DNA from: Candidatus Reidiella endopervernicosa
GTDB taxonomy: Bacteria > Pseudomonadota > Gammaproteobacteria > GCF-013343005
DNA: 64,000 bases
Direction of reading: 5' to 3'
NCBI RefSeq assembly: GCF_013343005.1
Contig: NZ_CP054491.1
Location: 1,222,501 to 1,286,500 of the forward strand
Shown here: piece by piece, positions 1 through 6,597 of the stretch
How the letters are laid out: every line of letters starts with the position of its first letter
Numbering within the stretch: position 1 is the first letter of the stretch
Translations under genes and position numbers: made by a program
The notes under the pieces: generated by a model
What the model was told of the DNA's origin: nothing
Seen by the model: the letters and a program-made list of their open reading frames with translations, nothing else
The model's database searches: none

Positions 1-343
1 ATCACTCAGTGTAGTTCAGCGCTTCAAGCAAGCATATTATTCAATGGCTATTGAGGGTTTTAAGGCAAAGAGTGGTTTGTTTTAAATAGAACCAAAGAAC
101 GTCATCTTAGCTGTGTATTGGTTTTCTATGTCATGGATTGTTAAGTGGAAAGCGTTCGATCTGGGTGTGAACGTTCAGTCAATAGTGTTGCAAGGTGAAT
201 AACCATTGAAGTAATTCGTTACCTTGTGCTCTAGCGGAAGCAGCTACCGACTAAAGGTGGTTTTCTTCTGGTTATAGAGTTAAGGCGTCAAAGCAGCTAG
301 CACAATCTAAATAGTCCGCCTCTGTACCATAATTAGTGCTTCA
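1..343. other. Left-edge region without a recognised gene
   Basis: I see no convincing open reading frame, tRNA or strong terminator hairpin in this AT-leaning stretch. It lies downstream of the chemoreceptor gene, which ends at 344 on the minus strand, so it should hold that gene's 3' untranslated region. No inverted repeat with a T-tract was found close to the stop codon. Confidence 0.5.
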
Positions 344-1513
344 TTAAACTTTGAAGCGTTGAATCAGTGATTCCAACTTGGATGTTAGTTGTCCCATCTC
401 GTTACTAGATTCTGAGGTCTGCTGTACGCTTATGGCTGTCTCTTTAGCAGAGTCACTAATATTGACTACGTTATTGTTGATCTCTTCTGACATTCTTTCC
501 TGTTCACTAGATGAATTGGCTATTTGAGATGTCATCTCCGAGATATTTGTGACAGCACTAGCAATTGAAGCCAATGCTGCTCCAGCTTCTCCTGCCTGAG
601 TCACGCTTGTTTGAGTCTGATTACTTCCGACCTGCATTGCTGCTGCGGCATTACGAGCTCCCTCTTGAAGATGTTCAATTATCTCTTGAATCTCTTGCGT
701 TGATTCCTGAGTCCGTGAGGCGAGCGTGCGAACTTCGTCGGCGACAACAGCGAATCCCCTACCTTGTTCACCAGCACGAGCGGCTTCTATCGCAGCATTC
801 AGTGCTAGTAGATTTGTCTGTTCTGCGATCCCTTTAATAACATCCAGAACGACACCAACGTTTTCGCTATCTGCTTCTAGTTTATTGATTACAGTGGTCG
901 CTTTCTCAACTTCGCTCGCTAGAGTGTTGATGCTATTGATAGTGCTATTCACAACTTGATGACCCTTGTTGGCATCAATATCGGCTTGTTTCGCGGCTTC
1001 TGCTGCCTGTTCGGCGTGGTGAGCAACGTTTTGCACCATAGAAGACATCTCGTTCATGGCATTTGCAACCTGCTCAGTTTCGACCTGTTGCTGATTAACT
1101 CTATGGCTTGTTTCGCTTGTAATGGTCTGGAGTAGCTCACTTGATTGAGTCAGATGGGATGATGAGTCTGATATCTGCGAAATCATATGGCGAAGATTTT
1201 CGGTCATCTGGTTGACGCTGTTCACGATCTCTCCAATAACGTCATTGCTCTCGATGGTGCACTGATGTGAGATATCATTTTGACTGACAGCCTTTGCAAC
1301 ATCTGAAATGCGTCTTACTTTCCTTAATAGAACAATATTGACCAGCACATAGTTAATGACGCCAATTGATGTGCCGGCTATTAGGCATCCAACAATAAAC
1401 CAGAGCTTCATTCCCTCTTTCCACTCGACAAAAAATTGAGCGTAGAGAGGAAATACCATGCCCATGAATAGACCACCGGGAGTCGCTATTTTGCGAAAGT
1501 TTGTTTTGGGCAT
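344..1513 (-). CDS. Short methyl-accepting chemotaxis protein with repeat-derived N-terminus
   Basis: A chemoreceptor-type signal transducer that should pass signals through CheW/CheA to the flagellar or pilus motor. Residues counted from ATG 1513: two hydrophobic segments at about 14-29 and 38-63 separated by a loop of under ten residues, a HAMP-like region (about 64-112), then a long coiled coil with the conserved cytoplasmic hairpin tip around 231-267 ([19 protein letters not shown], then [14 protein letters not shown]). There is no periplasmic ligand-binding domain, so it may sense internal or membrane cues. The first 12 codons ([12 protein letters not shown]) come from the repeat element at 1478-1755. 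A TTG three codons upstream (1522) is possible. The native start may have been one of the ATGs just inside (MGMVFPLY). The 389-residue length fits a two-TM receptor lacking a sensor domain. Confidence 0.85.
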   Translation of the reverse strand: MPKTNFRKIATPGGLFMGMVFPLYAQFFVEWKEGMKLWFIVGCLIAGTSIGVINYVLVNIVLLRKVRRISDVAKAVSQNDISHQCTIESNDVIGEIVNSVNQMTENLRHMISQISDSSSHLTQSSELLQTITSETSHRVNQQQVETEQVANAMNEMSSMVQNVAHHAEQAAEAAKQADIDANKGHQVVNSTINSINTLASEVEKATTVINKLEADSENVGVVLDVIKGIAEQTNLLALNAAIEAARAGEQGRGFAVVADEVRTLASRTQESTQEIQEIIEHLQEGARNAAAAMQVGSNQTQTSVTQAGEAGAALASIASAVTNISEMTSQIANSSSEQERMSEEINNNVVNISDSAKETAISVQQTSESSNEMGQLTSKLESLIQRFKV

Positions 1514-1755
1514 CCAAGCCAAGCAAACAGCAAAACTTCACGCGACCGTTTATGCCTGCGGCGCCCGACGTCCTGCGTTCGTTGCGTAATCACCTCTTCG
1601 CTGCTCTACACAACTCCCTCAGTGACTCTACGCCGACATAAAGCCGCTGCTGCATCTTCTCCGTCGTTCGCTCGCGCTCTCAACTACGAATAGGCAGACG
1701 GCGTCGACTATCGGGGACTAACCGCCCTCACTTCGCTCTCCATGGCGGTCAGCGG
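1478..1755 (-). repeat. Hairpin-ended dispersed repeat, copy 1 (longest)
   Basis: Read on the minus strand, this about 278-bp unit starts CCGCTGACCGCCATGG and ends AATAGCGACTCCC. The same sequence occurs at 6330-6597 and, 5'-truncated, at 20701-20888. It carries an inverted repeat at its 5' end (GACCGCC/GGCGGTT) and an imperfect one near its 3' end (one G lost compared with the other copies). No transposase ORF fits inside. Its last bases form the start of the chemoreceptor gene. It also lies about 60 bp upstream of birA, so it may influence both genes. The class is unknown; a non-autonomous element moved in trans, such as an IS200/IS605-type derivative, is possible. Confidence 0.85.
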
Positions 1756-1813
1756 ATGCAAATCTTTATCTCTTCAAACTGCTTTCACGTAGGAATCGAT
1801 TTCCACTGTTACA

Positions 1814-2797
1814 ATGGCTCGCATGAGTATGCATCACAATCTTTTACAGTTGCTCTCAAATGGACGCTTCCACTCAGGCGAAGAGCTGGGTAGGGAATTG
1901 GGAGTCAGTCGGGCTGCTGTTTGGAAAAGTATTAAGTTGCTACAAAAAATGGGGATGACAATATTTGCGATACGTGGGCGAGGATATTCACTTGAACATT
2001 CGGTTGAGTTGCTCGAATCACATAAAATCTGTAGTGAATATATGACCAATAAAGACAGGAACCTAGAGCAACTACTGGTGCTCGAGTCGGTTCCCTCGAC
2101 CAATAGTTATCTTATGGAACGGATTGATAATGATTGGGTTAAGCCTAGAGCAGTTGTTGCTGAGTATCAGAGTGAGGGGCGGGGGCGTCGCGGTAGGAAT
2201 TGGTGCTCGCCTTTTGCTGCAAGCATCTATCTATCATTATTTTATTCATTTGATCGAGGCGTGGCTGATCTTGGCGGTATTAGTCTAGCTATTGGATTGG
2301 CAGTGCGGAAAGCCATCCTTTCACTTATGCCGTGTGAGCTAAGCGTAAAGTGGCCGAACGATCTAATGTGGAAAGGTAAGAAGCTTGGCGGTGTCTTAGT
2401 TGAATTGTCTGGTGACCCACTATCTGAATGTAAAATGGTAGTGGGTGTTGGTATAAACTATCGTATGCCTAATGGCACTAATATCGACCAACCATGGATT
2501 GATCTCAGTTCTATAGTTGGTGATAACTTGCCCTCACGAAACGAACTGACGGGTGCGTTAATTGAGTCCATTCTAGATGCCTGTTCTGTACTTGATAACA
2601 GTGGTTTCGAACAGTTTATTGAAGAGTGGAGCTTGGCTGATGCAGTTGTTAATCAAAAGGTCAGCCTGCAACTTGGCAACAAAAGGATTGATGGAATTGC
2701 GCGCGGTATAGACTCATTGGGTTCTATACGAATTGAGTCAGATGGTGTGGTTCGATCATATGCATCAGGCGAAGTGAGCCTGAGAGTCACAGAATGA
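1814..2797 (+). CDS. birA: Bifunctional biotin-[acetyl-CoA carboxylase] ligase / biotin operon repressor
   Basis: Attaches biotin to the biotin carboxyl carrier protein through biotinyl-5'-AMP and, as holo-repressor, would control biotin synthesis genes. An N-terminal winged helix-turn-helix (about residues 7-60, SGEELGRELGVSRAAVWK) is followed by the catalytic domain with the biotin/AMP loop GRGRRGRNW (122-130) and KWPNDLMWKGKKLGGVLVE (179-197), then the small C-terminal domain. At 327 residues it is full length. The start is uncertain: ATGs at 1814, 1823 and 1829 are in frame, none has a clear Shine-Dalgarno site, and alignment to E. coli BirA favours 1829. Its stop overlaps coaX by 4 bp (ATGA), giving a coupled birA-coaX-SPOR operon. 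Confidence 0.95.
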   Translation: MARMSMHHNLLQLLSNGRFHSGEELGRELGVSRAAVWKSIKLLQKMGMTIFAIRGRGYSLEHSVELLESHKICSEYMTNKDRNLEQLLVLESVPSTNSYLMERIDNDWVKPRAVVAEYQSEGRGRRGRNWCSPFAASIYLSLFYSFDRGVADLGGISLAIGLAVRKAILSLMPCELSVKWPNDLMWKGKKLGGVLVELSGDPLSECKMVVGVGINYRMPNGTNIDQPWIDLSSIVGDNLPSRNELTGALIESILDACSVLDNSGFEQFIEEWSLADAVVNQKVSLQLGNKRIDGIARGIDSLGSIRIESDGVVRSYASGEVSLRVTE

Positions 2798-3537
2798 TAC
2801 TGCTAGTCGATTCTGGGAATTCACGATTAAAGTGGGCACCGTTTAATGCCTATGGAGAGATAGAAGCTCGAGTATTAATCCCTGATTTAGATCGTTTTGA
2901 TGCTCAACTCACTGCGGCATGGAGTGTGACCGATATCCCTCAAAGAGTGTTGGTGTCGACAGTTTCATCTGAGAAGGTAAATCGAACAATACAAACAGTC
3001 AGCAAAGAATTGTGGGGAATAGATGCCGAGTTTGTACGATCAACTCAGTCGTTATTTGGTGTCACAAATGGATATGACACCCCAGAAAAGCTGGGTGTAG
3101 ATCGTTGGATGGCGATGCTGGCTGCATGGAAGGATTACGAAAGAGAGACAATTGTGGTGGACTGCGGCACGGCGGTCACGATCGACTGCCTAAATGGTGC
3201 AGGCCAACATCTAGGTGGCTTAATAACCCCTGGTGTTCAGATGATGCAAGAGGTATTGGGGAAGAATACGTCTGGGATTGAACTATCGAGTCGTGGTCAA
3301 GTCGGGCAGTGGGCACGAAATACTGACGACGCTATAGTTAGTGGCTCTGTGCAAAGTGTTGTCGCACTTATCGAGCGGGTTGTGGCGCAGTACAAACACG
3401 AATTAGAATCGGAACCGGTAGTTGTGATCACCGGTGGTGATGCTTCGTGTCTTCTGCCGTATTTTAGAATAACAATCAGACATGACCATGAACTGGTACT
3501 TAAAGGATTGGCGTTACTCTCCACGGGAATAGAATGA
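2794..3537 (+). CDS. coaX: Type III pantothenate kinase
   Basis: Catalyses the first committed step of coenzyme A synthesis, ATP-dependent phosphorylation of pantothenate, in the cytoplasm. The ASKHA-fold signature motifs are visible: N-terminal DSGNSRLKWA (6-15), GVDRW (101-105), DCGTAVTID (123-131) and GGLITPG (141-147). At 247 residues it has normal family length. The gene overlaps birA at its 5' end and the SPOR-protein gene at its 3' end, each by the ATGA overlap, so translation is probably coupled. Type III kinases are not feedback-inhibited by CoA, unlike the CoaA that sits in this position in E. coli. Confidence 0.95.
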   Translation: MILLVDSGNSRLKWAPFNAYGEIEARVLIPDLDRFDAQLTAAWSVTDIPQRVLVSTVSSEKVNRTIQTVSKELWGIDAEFVRSTQSLFGVTNGYDTPEKLGVDRWMAMLAAWKDYERETIVVDCGTAVTIDCLNGAGQHLGGLITPGVQMMQEVLGKNTSGIELSSRGQVGQWARNTDDAIVSGSVQSVVALIERVVAQYKHELESEPVVVITGGDASCLLPYFRITIRHDHELVLKGLALLSTGIE

Positions 3538-4241
3538 AAAAGCTCTTCATCTTGCTACTTATCTGTAATCTAGGCCTCTTCGGCTGGCTCTATATCAATG
3601 AAACGAGTGTTGATGGCGCTGTCACGATTGCACCGATTGCGGATGATGTAGCAAAGCTGCAGCTACTTAGCGAATGGGTTGATACATCTGAGCAACAGCT
3701 GATTAATCGTGTCGAGCCTGTATCGGCTCCTATGCCATTCGTCCCCCCCGTTGCTGTTGTGGTGGAGCCACCACCTTCGCAAGATATCTGTTTTGAGATC
3801 GGTCCCTTTAAGAGTGACGATCATGCAAGTCAGAGTGCTGAGAAAATATCTGCTGCTGGTTTATCAAGCAGTAAACGCAGAACCTTTGTTGAAGAACGAT
3901 TTGGTTACTGGGTGCTATTGCCGCCATATACAAGTCGCACCAAGGCACTTGAGGCTGCCACAAAACTCTCTGAAATGGGCATCCAGGACTATTTTGTTGT
4001 GCTTGCCAGTGGTAGAAAAAATGCCGTATCACTCGGTGTGTTTAAACAGAAACAGAGTGCTGTGCAGCGCAAGCGTGTGATCGAAAAGATGGGCTTTAAG
4101 CCACAGATTGAAGATCGCATGAAGAAAGAGACGCGTTACTGGCTAGATTATCGTGGTAAAAATGCGCTCAGTGAGGCCCTATGGAGTGAGATTGAGGCTA
4201 TCTCACCCGAGGCTCAGTTGAACAGAATGGCGTGTAAATAA
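3534..4241 (+). CDS. SPOR-domain membrane-anchored protein
   Basis: A 235-residue protein with an N-terminal hydrophobic anchor (residues 1-20, MKKLFILLLICNLGLFGWLY), a Pro/Val-rich linker (about 60-80) and a SPOR-like peptidoglycan-binding domain (about 84-195). Repeats of the type FEIGPF...A...L..AG and LGVF...A...R fit the SPOR pattern. SPOR domains bind denuded glycan strands at division septa, so a role at the cell envelope is likely, but the exact function is unknown. It overlaps coaX by 4 bp. Genes of this kind commonly follow coaX in gammaproteobacteria. Confidence 0.8.
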   Translation: MKKLFILLLICNLGLFGWLYINETSVDGAVTIAPIADDVAKLQLLSEWVDTSEQQLINRVEPVSAPMPFVPPVAVVVEPPPSQDICFEIGPFKSDDHASQSAEKISAAGLSSSKRRTFVEERFGYWVLLPPYTSRTKALEAATKLSEMGIQDYFVVLASGRKNAVSLGVFKQKQSAVQRKRVIEKMGFKPQIEDRMKKETRYWLDYRGKNALSEALWSEIEAISPEAQLNRMACK

Positions 4242-4270
4242 TTGGCATTACAGTGATGTTGGTCTAGAAT
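4242..4270 (+). promoter_or_regulatory. Sigma-70 promoter for tRNA-Thr
   Basis: TTGGCA (4242-4247), a 17-bp spacer and TAGAAT (4265-4270), followed by a GC-rich discriminator (GCGCAGC) typical of stringently controlled stable-RNA promoters. The mature tRNA begins 43 bp later. If the tRNA operon was once continuous, this was the promoter of the whole tRNA-tufB operon. Confidence 0.75.
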
Positions 4271-4312
4271 GCGCAGCTTGCAATTGGCGCAGGCCCGTTG
4301 CCCATCTATATA

Positions 4313-4388
4313 GCCGACATAGCACAACTGGTAGTGCAACTGATTTGTAATCAGTAGGTTCGGGGTTCAAGTCCTCGTGTCGGCACCA
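4313..4388 (+). tRNA. tRNA-Thr(TGT)
   Basis: 76-nt cloverleaf with a 7-bp acceptor stem GCCGACA/TGTCGGC, discriminator A, encoded CCA, anticodon loop TTTGTAA (anticodon TGT, reading ACA and other Thr codons) and T-loop GGTTCAAGTCC. In E. coli the equivalent thrU is followed directly by tyrU. Here the next tRNA is 19 kb away. Confidence 0.96.
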
Positions 4389-4493
4389 TTTTCTCAAATC
4401 CACCGATTAATATTCAGGGCGCTTCACATTTTGCTGGGGCGCGCTGGCGTGGTTGGTTGCGTCAATAATTAGCATAATTATAGGGAGCGTAGG

Positions 4494-5687
4494 ATGTCGG
4501 TTGTGCTGTTTACCTGGGAGCTAGGCGCAGGCATGGGGCATGTGATGCCCTATATCAACGCAGCAAAGCGTTTGGTTGATAATGGTCATGACGTGGTCTT
4601 TGCAATGCGTGAACTCTCACGCGCCGAACGACTGTTCGAGGGAACCGGGATTCGCTACATCCAGGCGCCTTCGCAGGTAAAGAAGATCGAGGCACCGATT
4701 CGCCCCACCAACAGCTATGCGCAGATCATTCATAACACCGGCTTCTCCGATGTCTATCGCCTGACTGCACTGGTACGTGCATGGCAGGAGCTCTACAGGA
4801 TGGTCAAACCCGACCTAGTAGTACTTGACCACAGTCCGAGCGCCTTGATCACCTCTAAAGGCTTTGAACTAAAGCGAATTTTAATTGGCAGTGGGTTTTT
4901 CATTCCCCCTTCCGATGAACAGCTGCCGATGCTCTTCACCAGTCCCAAGACCGATGATGAAAAGGTTCGAAGTGACGAACAGCAGGTGCTCGACAAAATC
5001 CTCGAAGTAACCAAGCGGCTTGCTCTCCCCGAGATCAACTCCTGGAAATCGATGTTTGATGTCGATCGCAAGCTCTTTAGAACCTTCAAAGAACTCGATC
5101 ACTATGGAGGGCGTGATGATTGCGAATATCTCGGTATAGGACCAGATAAGCCAGGCGTAGAACCTGGCTGGCCTGAAGGAAGAGGCAAGCGTGTGTTTGC
5201 CTATCTCAAGCCATTTAAAACCCTCCCGGCACTACTGCAGATGCTCAATAAGTTCGGAAATCCGACACTGATATATGGCGATGGTATCAAGCAGGAGACC
5301 AAGGATCGATTTAGCTCAAAGACACTGAAGTTTGTCGATCAGCCGCTCGATATGGGGCTGGTGGGTAAAAGTGCGCAGGTAGCTATAACTAACGCCAATC
5401 ACGGTACCATCGCCTCTCTGCTGTTGGCGGGTTTGCCTCAACTGCTACTGCCACTTCAACTTGAACAGATGATTCTTGCCAGCCGTGTGGCGGCACTGGG
5501 TGTTGGTCTTGCTGCTCCAAAGCTACGTCAGGGCGGCATGGCCAATAAGTTCAAGCAGCTCTGTGAGGATGAGCGCTATCAAAAGGCGGCTGATGAGTTC
5601 GTACAGAGAAACATCAATTTCGATCGCGAAACCCTTACAAGTCGTTTGGTAGAGGTGGTTCAGAAGCTGTTGAAACATGGTGAATAG
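4494..5687 (+). CDS. Glycosyltransferase, UGT/MGT-like (GT1 type, GT-B fold)
   Basis: A 397-residue protein that should transfer a sugar from a nucleotide donor to a small molecule, lipid or glycan. The N-terminal half begins VVLFTWELGAGMGHVMP (residues 3-19), matching the first Rossmann strand and Gly/His loop of GT1 enzymes such as macrolide or sterol glucosyltransferases. The C-terminal third has the donor-binding pattern ANHGTIASLLLAGLPQLLLP followed by an LEQMILASRV motif. No signal peptide or membrane segment is evident, so it is cytosolic or peripheral. It starts 105 bp after tRNA-Thr with a GGGAG-type ribosome site (ATG 4494) and may be transcribed from the tRNA promoter. The acceptor cannot be told from sequence. 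It is the first gene of the island and is followed at once by a sulfotransferase remnant. Confidence 0.8.
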   Translation: MSVVLFTWELGAGMGHVMPYINAAKRLVDNGHDVVFAMRELSRAERLFEGTGIRYIQAPSQVKKIEAPIRPTNSYAQIIHNTGFSDVYRLTALVRAWQELYRMVKPDLVVLDHSPSALITSKGFELKRILIGSGFFIPPSDEQLPMLFTSPKTDDEKVRSDEQQVLDKILEVTKRLALPEINSWKSMFDVDRKLFRTFKELDHYGGRDDCEYLGIGPDKPGVEPGWPEGRGKRVFAYLKPFKTLPALLQMLNKFGNPTLIYGDGIKQETKDRFSSKTLKFVDQPLDMGLVGKSAQVAITNANHGTIASLLLAGLPQLLLPLQLEQMILASRVAALGVGLAAPKLRQGGMANKFKQLCEDERYQKAADEFVQRNINFDRETLTSRLVEVVQKLLKHGE

Positions 5688-5697
5688 GAGCTGAATG

Positions 5698-5878
5698 CTG
5701 CTCGGTTACTGGAAGCGCTTCCATTTCCAGATGGCCATCTCCGGTGTGGTCGGTATGCCGGCCACTCGCATTATCCCCTCCGGTGTCGAGGCGATGGCCA
5801 GGCAGGTGATCGACGAGGTCGAGGCGCTCTGAAAAGTCTGGTCTCTCTTCCCCGAGAGGCGATCGACCTGCACCTCTA
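5698..5878 (+). pseudogene. Sulfotransferase 3' remnant
   Basis: Bases from 5699 closely match the sulfotransferase gene from 21400 (reading LLGYWKRFHFQMAISGVVG in one frame). The copy lacks about 100 bp present there and keeps a degraded end matching 21600-21690, with a premature TGA. The end (CGAGAGGCGATCGACCTGC...TAAG) aligns with the intact gene's last codons. It has no start and no P-loop. It starts 11 bp after the glycosyltransferase stop, suggesting that glycosyltransferase and sulfotransferase were once neighbours, or that a gene end was duplicated here. Confidence 0.88.
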
Positions 5879-5901
5879 AGCGGAGACTACAGCGCAACAA
5901 C

Positions 5902-5962
5902 CACAGCGCCCCATCTCATCGTATGCCAGCAAGGATATGGCGGGGTGGGGCGCTGTGGTTTT
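5902..5962 (+). terminator. Intrinsic terminator (duplicate of 21713-21772)
   Basis: Long hairpin: ACAGCGCCCCAT arm and GGGGTGGGGCGCTGT arm around a 25-base loop, followed by GGTTTTG. It is nearly the same sequence as the terminator after the intact sulfotransferase, and so belongs to the same duplicated segment. Confidence 0.8.
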
Positions 5963-6297
5963 GAGATTGAATCGTTACAGCGCAATTTTGATGGCGAATC
6001 ACGAGGTGGGGTCTGATACGAGTCCGAGTAAAGGGACTAAATATTCCTGATTCTGGGCGGGCGAAGTGTCGATATTGCGCCACTTTAGAGTCATATCAAT
6101 AGGATAGATTCTGTTAATTGTGTCACATTAATAAATTAGTAACTCCTTATTTAATATGGGGTGTTGACTTGATTGTGACGGAAGTCTCAGAATGCAACGC
6201 TAACTAATTTGTGAAGGTATGCGAAGGCCGTTTTGATAGCGGTCTTAAATAAGAATTTTAACTATCGCAGTGGCAGCTGCGGCTAGGAGAAGAAAAG
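5963..6297 (+). promoter_or_regulatory. AT-rich region upstream of the adhesin gene
   Basis: About 335 bp without a gene, clearly more AT-rich than the flanks. A candidate promoter is TTGACT (6164-6169) with CAGAAT 18 bp on (6188-6193); the match is moderate. A good Shine-Dalgarno site, AGGAGA (6285-6290), sits 7 bp before ATG 6298, the apparent original start of the adhesin gene. No operator palindrome was recognised. Confidence 0.45.
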
Positions 6298-6336
6298 ATG
6301 ATCACCGTTCAGAAAAAGGAACTGTTCCACCGCTGA
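6298..6336 (+). pseudogene. Severed native 5' end of the adhesin gene (12 codons)
   Basis: ATG 6298 has a strong ribosome site and encodes MITVQKKELFHR, then TGA at 6334, which is the first base triplet contributed by repeat copy 2. Removing the 264 bp 6334-6597 joins ...FHR directly in frame to WRRAKRNKQEV..., giving a normal long, positively charged TPS signal-peptide N-region. The short ORF may still be translated as a leader peptide. Confidence 0.8.
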
Positions 6337-6597
6337 CCGCCATGGATAGCGAAGTGAAGGCGGTTAGCCCTCGATAGTCGACGCCGTCTGCCTATTCGTA
6401 GTTGAGAGCGCGAGCGAACGACGAAGAAGATGTCGGCGTAGAGTCAGTGAGGAAGTTGTGTAGAGCCGCGAAGAGGTGATTACGCAACGAACGCAGGACG
6501 GTCGGGGCGCCGCAGGCATAAACGGTCGCGTGAAGTTTTGCTGTTTGCTTGGGCTTGGATGCCCAAAACAAACTTTCGCAAAATAGCGACTCCCCAG
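6330..6597 (+). repeat. Hairpin-ended dispersed repeat, copy 2, inserted in the adhesin gene
   Basis: Same unit as at 1478-1755, in plus orientation, with a 16-bp internal deletion (the CAGCAGCGGCTTTATG block between short ATG repeats is missing) and scattered substitutions. The 5' hairpin is GACCGCC (6335-6341)/GGCGGTT (6359-6365). The 3' hairpin is TTGGGC (6549-6554)/GCCCAA (6561-6566). The in-frame ATG used by the adhesin (6559) straddles the loop and arm of that 3' hairpin. The inserted length of 264 bp is a multiple of three. No target-site duplication is visible. Confidence 0.88.

Noticed and set aside
1353-1541. Alternative minus-strand frame through repeat copy 1 starting [12 protein letters not shown]
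   Set aside because: It overlaps the chemoreceptor in another frame, and its downstream part has no protein-like character. The chemoreceptor frame is clearly the coding one.
4313-4388. Phage-type attachment site at tRNA-Thr
   Set aside because: No integrase gene and no second copy of the tRNA 3' end at the far side of the island.
4494-5687. HMW1C-type N-glycosyltransferase acting on the adhesin
   Set aside because: The protein begins with a GT1/MGT-like Rossmann loop (GAGMGHVMP) and lacks the GT41 look and length of HMW1C. A link to the adhesin is only by location.
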